From Cinnamomum chago (taxonomy: Eukaryota > Streptophyta > Magnoliopsida > Laurales > Lauraceae): a DNA stretch of 64,000 bases. Each line of letters begins with the position of its first letter. Position 1 is the first letter of the stretch. The stretch covers positions 32,309,001 through 32,373,000 of the forward strand of contig CP142461.1 of NCBI GenBank assembly GCA_038049695.1, written 5' to 3'. Of the stretch, positions 58,401 to 64,000 are shown piece by piece. The position numbers and the translations under genes are program-made. A model generated the notes under the pieces. It worked only from the letters and a program-made list of their open reading frames with translations, searched no databases and was not told the DNA's origin.

Positions 58401-59130
58401 AGGAAACTTAAAAGGATACATGCACTTGTCAGTAATAATCGCAAAATGATTGCATAAAACAAGATCATGAGACTTACACGTTGTCAAGGATCTTCTTAAC
58501 AGCTACAGGAGTCCCGTTATGCAGCTGGCCACGGTAAACAATCCCATAACCACCCTCCCCAAGGACATTTTCCTCTGAAAAACGATTTGTTGCAAGTTCT
58601 AGGTCCCTCAATGTAAACCAATGACCCCAACCAAGCTGAGAGAATTCTGGCAGGCCTGTCAGTTGTGAAGAAGAAGAAGATGTATACACAGGTGTCTTTT
58701 GTGAACTCCCTTCTTCACCTGATTGGGATCCACCATCTTGCTGCACTTGATTAAATGAGCTATGCTGACTACTATTATCCGTGTTCTTGTTTCTACCCAT
58801 ACCCATGTGGATCAGAGCCTTGTCTGATTCTCTGCTGCTAGATTTATCATGAATATGGAGGAGAATACCCTCACCAGGGACGTAGTTATTTCCTGATGCT
58901 TGCTCCACCCTCACCTCTTTGATTTCCTTTGAGACTGGTGGGATTCGGGTGTGGGGAAGCTTCTCGAGAGGCCTTCTTGGTTTCTTTCGGGCAGTAAGAC
59001 ATAACGGTAGTACTAAAAGGATTAATACAGTAAAGACCCCAACACCTATCCCAATTAAAACCCACACCTTAAGACCAAGAACAAATGTTCTTTCAGATAA
59101 TTCAGAATTGAGAGAACCTCCGGATGACAT
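53683..59130 (-). CDS. Membrane receptor-like kinase, At5g18500/At3g59110 type
   Basis: Coding exons (in transcript order) 59130-58478, 58292-58188, 57513-57391, 56754-56584, 56460-56331, 55385-55173 and 53814-53683 join in phase with GT-AG borders to give 508 codons. There is no extracellular domain: after about 21 residues comes one membrane helix (22-46), then a basic stop-transfer RKKPRRP and a Ser-rich linker. The kinase domain begins near 180 with [20 protein letters not shown]. It has the glycine loop [11 protein letters not shown] (191-201), Lys212, HRDIKSSN (308-315), DFG (328-330), APEYANTG and [19 protein letters not shown]. The tail is rich in charged residues and Ser ([10 protein letters not shown]). 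All catalytic residues are present, so it should be active at the plasma membrane; substrates of this subfamily are not certain. Introns contain two RTE scraps, hAT-like debris and a duplicated acceptor. Confidence 0.95.
53880..54060. repeat. GACTCG-rich hAT-like fragment in last intron
   Basis: GACTCGAGTCGAGTTGGCCG and GACTCCGCCGAGTTG motifs of the type seen in plant hAT subterminal DNA. No clear ends. Confidence 0.3.
55381..55493 (-). repeat. Duplicated splice acceptor with (GA)n
   Basis: A 50-bp unit (55381-55430) is repeated at 55431-55480 and extends into a longer GA run to 55493. The unit includes the exon 7 acceptor of the receptor kinase (minus strand CTTCGCAG-type, exon starting GTAAAT at 55385) and its CT-rich tract. 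A second equal acceptor therefore lies 50 bp upstream. Its use would insert 50 bases and shift the frame. Confidence 0.9.
57115..57212. repeat. Decayed hAT MITE fragment
   Basis: CTATGATACCCAGATAC at the left end and the following ACTTCAAAATAGGCAA match the element at 5568-5698. The right terminus is missing. It lies in an intron of the receptor kinase. Confidence 0.65.
57584..57646 (-). mobile_element. 63-bp 5'-truncated RTE LINE insertion
   Basis: On the minus strand it ends CCCAACTATG-type RTE 3' sequence, then AGGCTTTAATGATGATG, the same junction as the RTE at 11953. It is flanked by GGTCTAAGCATA (57572-57583) and GGTCTAAGTATA (57647-57658), a 12-bp target duplication with one change. 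It lies in a receptor-kinase intron. Confidence 0.85.
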
Positions 59131-59148
59131 TTTTTTGATAGCAAGATG

Positions 59149-60960
59149 CCTAAGACAGAGAATGGCAAGGTTAAATGAGGTTTCAAGAACTAAAAGGCTT
59201 AATATAGATATGCAAGAAGAAAAAGAGGGAGATGGGCAAACATGTGTATATTATGCTAATAAAGTTACTGGCCTGGAGAAACATGGAGTGTTGTATTAGA
59301 TTGACAATCTCATCATCAACATCATCATCAAAAAAAGCCTTGTCCCAACTATGTTGCGGTAAGCTAGATTGACAATCTCATATCATATAAAAGAAAAACT
59401 TCACGTACTTCCTTTTGATTACCCAACCTTAGATTGTTGGAAGAATTTGAAGGAAGATGATAACACTAATAAAGTCACAAGACTTTCAAATAAATGTTGG
59501 ATGAACCACAATAAATACAGATATGTTTCAAAGTATGAACACATTAACAGCTGATGGTCGTAAAATAACCATACTCTTGATGATGATGGTGAATAGATTC
59601 AGCAAAGTGGTAATTTTCAGATTTAGCCACGAGGCAGTGGAATTCGCAAGTATGAATAGTGAAGTGCAGATGAAATACATCAATAACTCAACATGCATAT
59701 AAATGAGAAACATGCATGGAAGAAATCTTAAACCTTGAATAAATATTTAAGCTTCATTTGGCAAAACGGTATAAAATTTTTTGAATTCTGAAACTGCCTG
59801 GCCTTTGTGAAGATGTACAAATTGCCCCATGTCTTCAAAAGCTCATGTTTTGCAACAAGAAACCTACGGATAGTGCAGATTTTCTCTACATAGTAGTTTA
59901 TCTCCTCACAAAACCTAGGAAATTCCAGAAACCAAAACATTACTCTCCCATTTTTCTTTTTCTCATTTTCTAAAAAAGCAGAGCCCCAAACAACAGAATA
60001 TAAACGAAAAAAGCAAAAATTGAAAAACCCAAGTTCTCACTTTCTTTATGACAAAAATAAGCAGGGATGCTAATTATCAATACCAAGAACAGGAAATCAA
60101 TAGTACAAATAGATGACTTCTCCACTCAACAAGCAAAGTGAAATGTGGCCATCTCAGATCTGAGAAAAAGTAACAGAATAAAAGAAGGCCATCTTCAATC
60201 CCAACTCCAAGAATCTGACAAAAAGAGATATATATAAAGAGGAGTACAACATTTCCCTCAATAATTTTTGGCTACCAACATAATCAATAGTACCAACTTC
60301 TACTTTCATAAGAAAGAACACACCCCGCAAACAAAAAAAACACTAACGTAGCCTCTTCTTCTTCACTAACAAAACAACACCAAAAACCAAAAATAAGAAC
60401 TTCCATTCCTTTCAAGAAAAAGTGTGGGCGTCTTTGGATGTGCTCCAAATAACAAATGGGGTGGTACATTTTGGCCTCATTTGCCCCGGAAGTGATAAAC
60501 CACCCATTCTCCCAGACCAATTGCAATTTGGGGTGACATCCAAACGCACTTAAGAAAACTCCCACATCCTTTCTTTTCTCAATTCTCATACCTGTGATAT
60601 GACTTCCACCAAGCTCCAACCCCCCAGATCTCAGAAACAGACCCAAGTCACCCAACCCATCTGTTTGAAAACTCAAACTCCATTATAGCAGAGCTAGCCC
60701 AATTCCCAAAATTCAAGGGAAAAAAATGACAATTTGGTTGGATTTCTTTCTGTGTCTTGGGTTTTGGGCAGTTGGGTTGTTGAGTCCGCCCTGACTATAT
60801 CTGTAAAACCAAGCCCCAGAAACAGATCTGCTCTTACTCCTGGTGTGGGTGAAGGGATTTGGCGGGAGGGATGGGACATAGGGATTTTGTGGGGTTGAAA
60901 GGGGTAGTAAGAAGGGACGGAGTTATCAGGGTTAGGTGATGAAATGTGACTCAGTGAGCT
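59149..60960 (-). promoter_or_regulatory. Receptor-kinase 5'UTR with probable intron
   Basis: A good acceptor (TCTGTCTTAG) ends at 59150, just upstream of the ATG exon. A good donor (CACAG followed by GTATGAG) lies at 60591 on the minus strand. A 5'UTR exon from about 60950 to 60592 joined to 59149-59131 is therefore likely. Minus-strand frames at 60694-60978 and 60284-60676 may be upstream ORFs or chance; the start site was not identified. Confidence 0.4.
59314..59364 (-). mobile_element. 51-bp 5'-truncated RTE LINE insertion
   Basis: On the minus strand it reads CCGCAACATAGTTGGGACAA, then GGCTTTTTTTGATGATGATG, the RTE 3' end. It is flanked by exact 17-bp duplications TAGATTGACAATCTCAT (59297-59313 and 59365-59381). 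It lies in the inferred 5'UTR intron of the receptor kinase. Confidence 0.88.
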
Positions 60961-62758
60961 GCAGTAAAAGAGAAGCATTGCATTTGGAAGGTCTTGTGGA
61001 TTTTTCCTTCATCGCTTTGTATGGTCATGAAGATGACTGCTCATCAGCAATCAGTTTCACCCTCTGTGATAGACATTTCAATCCCCACAGGGGTAGTTTC
61101 ATTCAACCACATTTGATGCATGAGTTTTGTGGTAACACCTAAACACAGATTTGTTCAAGTCTATAACTCTACTATAACTCTTGTAGCATATTCTGAGTTT
61201 TATCTGATTGGGATAGTTGAGTAGAAACTACTCTGGAATTTGACTGGGCACCTTCTTTTCATTTTATTTCCAAAAAAAGAAAAGATTATTTGATAACATT
61301 TTTTACAATTTGCATTTAATCTCCATCTTCAAGTTAACCCCTTATAATATGAATTATATATATTCAATTCCTATGTATTATAATGTAAACAAGTCCTAAG
61401 AACGATTCTTAATAGGATTAACAAAGCCAACTACAAGTAGATGGGATGAGATTTTAATGATGGTGAGGATGTATTATAGTGGTTTATGTCTTAATAACGC
61501 CACTATACTTTTGATTAAAAGGTACATTTTAGAAAGTACAAAACTTTTAGCTCTTTTCTAAAGAAGAGTACATGATAAATTGGATATTTCAAAATAGCAT
61601 GAAAGTTTTCCATTTTTTTTTTTTTTAATCAAGCCCTTTATGATGGTTTCTCTCCATCACCAAGGGCTTTCTTTTAAATGATAGAAACAACCTTATGAAA
61701 AAAATAAAAAGAGGGTTCTTGTCTCTAAGAGAGATTTTTAAAAAGTATATACTTTTGACTCATTTCCAAAAAAGTATATGAAATTTAAGTATTTTAAAAT
61801 AGTATAAAAGTTTTTTATAGTTCTTTTAAGAGGATCTTGATGCTTATTACAATATTATTTTGAGTTAAGCATTGATATTGATGCTCCACATAGGCTTAGG
61901 GCTCGGTTGAGGGTCAATTCCAACGCTCATTATAGTATTATTCTCAATTGAGCGTCAATATCAACGCTCAATACAAGCTTGCGGCTTAGTTGAACGTTGA
62001 TATTGATGCTCAATATCGGTTTGCGACTTAGTTAGGCATTGATATCAACGCTTGTGTCTGTCTTCTTATTCCTCTTTTCCCTCCTCTTACTCCATCTTCC
62101 CACCCTCAACAACTACATCAAATTTGACACCACCAAACACCAATCTTCATCTCTCTCGTTTAATCTCATATCTTTATTCTACTCAAACCAGCACCTACAT
62201 CTTCTTCTTCCAACATCATAATCAATCTTCACCATATCTAATGACATTCCATCTTTCTTCTCACGATCTAAAGAGCACTATCAAACCTAGCCTCCACCAC
62301 AAAGAATGAGCCCATCATCTTCACCAGAACCTTCACACCATCACTGCATCTTCCCCTCTTATAAATATGTCATCATCTTATCCAAACTCCACTTCGCCTT
62401 CTTTCGCCACCATCTCAACTTTTGTCAAGAGCAGCCCGCCCATTTGCGTCAGCGACCGAGAACGCAGAGAAGCTCTTGCAATATTTGGATGTGGTACGGA
62501 TGCACTTGGTGAAGGAGATTCCGCCAAGGTCGATATTCCGCAAAATATAAAAAAAAAAAAAAGGAACACCAATATAGACGCTTGCTGGGCTTTCACTGTT
62601 TTAAAGAAAAATACAAAACTAGTCACAGGGTCACTATCGTTTACACATATCTATTAGGCCTTTTTCGTTCACTAAGATATCTAAGTGGTTTTTTTTCCCA
62701 TAAAATCATCTTCTTTCGGTCAAGGCCTCTCCTGTAGTTTAACTCCATGCGCAAGCCA
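60961..62758. other. Intergenic region upstream of the receptor kinase
   Basis: A hairpin-forming AAGCCCTTTATGATGG...AAGGGCTTT lies at about 61632-61672. Around 61500-61815 a segment with AAAGTACA/AAAGTATATG is repeated. The 61855-62055 block is treated separately. A plus-strand frame at 62367-62657 contains CVSDRERREALAIFGCG, which I do not recognise. Confidence 0.4.
61855..62055. repeat. Tandem units built on a GATATTGATGCTC dyad
   Basis: Four partial units carry GCATTGATATTGATGCTC, GAGCGTCAATATCAACGCTC, ACGTTGATATTGATGCTC and GCATTGATATCAACGC, spaced 40-65 bp with TTAGTTG-type spacers. Each core is an imperfect palindrome. Confidence 0.7.
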
Positions 62759-64000
62759 AATTTTTTTTTTTGCTTTAAGGGTAATTGTATTAAAAAGAAA
62801 GCAAAAGCAGAAACAAAAGGAGGGGATAGACATGAGTCTAATTGAAACCCCCAAAAATAGCACGAAGCTAAGATGAAAGAACAAAAGGAAGGAAGGGAGA
62901 AGAGCAAGAGGAGAGGAAGGAGCAGAACAGGAGCCGATCTAGCTGATCAGGAAGACCGGCAACTTTAAGGAGTAGAGATATCGCCAGAGCTTTCCATGAG
63001 GCTGGCGGAACCCCGAGAGGGGGCTGGGCTGCTTGGGCTTGATCTGAGGAAGATGACTGGCAGATGGAGAGAAGACTCCCAGGGAAGCTGGAATTACAGA
63101 GCCTTGAACTGGCGAAGAGGATGACGGATTGCTTCAGAGGATTTCCCAGAATTGGATCACCTAGCTGGGATTCTAAGGAAGACGAGAATAGATCTTAGTT
63201 GATAACTGTAGAAAGGCTTGGAAATTTTCCCAAATGAGAAGGAGAGGAAATCCTGGAGTTGCTGCTGGATAGATGAGAGAGGAATCTTCCTATCTTCAAA
63301 GGTAGCTTTATTCCTGGCTTTCCATATGAAGTAGATAACATTGATGATGATGGTTGTCATATGTTTTCTTCCAACTAGATCATTCCCTATAGTTAGAGTG
63401 TCCCAAATTGAAGAGGTAGAGAAGGAGCTTGGGACTGCAATGATGGCCGAGTGGCAGAGCCATGTCCAGAGAGCTTTGGCTTGATCACATTTGAAGAAGA
63501 GGTGATATGAGGAGTCTTCATCTTGACGGAAAATGTTGCATCTAGAGGTTAGAGAAAAACCAAGTCTCTTCAGGCAAATCTTTGTTGGGGTCTTGTTATG
63601 CATAAGGCGCCACCCAAAACAGCTAACTTTGTGGAGGCAGAAGCTATTCCAGATGTAAGGGGGCCAGATAGGAGTAGAAGCCCTTGATCGGATGAGGTTC
63701 CAAGTAGCCTTCAGAGTGAGCTAACCGTCAGTAGAGTCCTTCCATCTGAGAGAATCCTTTGAAGGTTGAGCTGGGGAGAGGAAGGAGATGGAATCTAATA
63801 GGTAACTCTAAATTTCTGGAGGTTAGTGGGTAGGGATGGCCCAGGCTCCTACTTGAATTAGGGATACCCTGATAGTCTCTGATCCTGAGGGAAATGATAA
63901 TTAGGGAATCTTACCGAAAGATGAAGATTGTTAACCTAGAGGTCATGCCAAACGTTAATGTCCTAACCATTACCATAGATCCAAGAACTTCCTTACTGGG
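62759..64000 (-). pseudogene. L1-type LINE, 3' end with reverse-transcriptase zinc-binding domain
   Basis: On the minus strand about 63603-63157 encodes the zinc-binding domain (zf-RVT) at the end of plant L1 ORF2: GWRLMHNKTPTK, SSYHLFFKC, ALWTWLCHSA and NVIYFIWKARNKATFED. The upstream block (WPPYIWNSFCLHKVSCFG) is in frame but is preceded by a stop near 63720. A T/C-rich 3'UTR ends in a poly(A) tail (plus-strand T-run, about 62760-62772). The element continues beyond the right edge. Confidence 0.85.

Noticed and set aside
62367-62657. 96-residue frame containing CVSDRERREALAIFG as a gene
   Set aside because: The segment looks somewhat protein-like, but I cannot name a family, and it ends in low-complexity lysines from an A-run; left unannotated.

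Overview
The window is flowering-plant nuclear DNA: split genes with GT-AG introns, plant-specific gene families, AT-rich intergenic DNA and layered transposable elements. Introns of several kb packed with transposons suggest a medium-to-large genome. I have a weak impression of a magnoliid-type genome, but nothing here proves the species.

Three host genes can be reconstructed. (1) On the minus strand, the 5' part of a large SQUAMOSA promoter-binding protein-like transcription factor (SPL1/SPL12 class): exon 1 at 13858-14513 and exon 2 at 7085-7263, separated by a 6.6-kb intron that holds an RTE LINE and a Mutator MITE. Later exons are not found, so the gene either continues left of base 1 or is truncated. 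(2) On the plus strand, a complete PTI1-like kinase: seven coding exons from 31720 to 43047 (362 codons) plus a 5'UTR exon near 29868-29958. Its 5.9-kb fourth coding intron is a nest of transposons. (3) On the minus strand, a complete membrane receptor-like kinase related to Arabidopsis At5g18500/At3g59110: seven coding exons from 59130 down to 53683 (508 codons). SPL and PTI1 are divergent across about 15 kb; PTI1 and the receptor kinase converge across about 10 kb.

Left edge (1-6.1 kb): the 3' end of a hAT transposon (transposase C-terminus plus terminal repeat ending at 481) sits inside the reverse transcriptase of a decayed Ty1/copia element. Further on are a 1.27-kb non-autonomous hAT with an exact 8-bp target duplication (2825-4092) and a minus-strand LTR that itself carries a 131-bp hAT MITE (5568-5698).

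Middle (15-29.8 kb): mostly unannotatable AT-rich DNA with LINE and LTR scraps, and an 1150-bp Mutator-like element with about 330-bp inverted repeats and an exact 9-bp target duplication (25602-26751).

PTI1 intron 4: a 344-bp hAT with exact 8-bp duplication, and a hAT-like element that contains a Mutator-like element (34982-36417, exact 9-bp duplication) carrying what looks like exon 1 of a signal peptide peptidase-like gene. That makes it a candidate Pack-MULE and is the most interesting item in the window.

Between PTI1 and the receptor kinase (43-53 kb): copia RNase H/LTR remnants, two arrays of short alternating hairpins, a pair of diverged direct repeats of which one carries a Tourist-like MITE, and a tRNA-derived SINE. 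The receptor-kinase gene contains two very short (63 and 51 bp) RTE 3'-end insertions with target duplications, and a tandemly duplicated splice acceptor. The right end (62759-64000) is the 3' end of an L1-type LINE on the minus strand.

No tRNA/rRNA gene, CRISPR array or bacterial-style operon is present.
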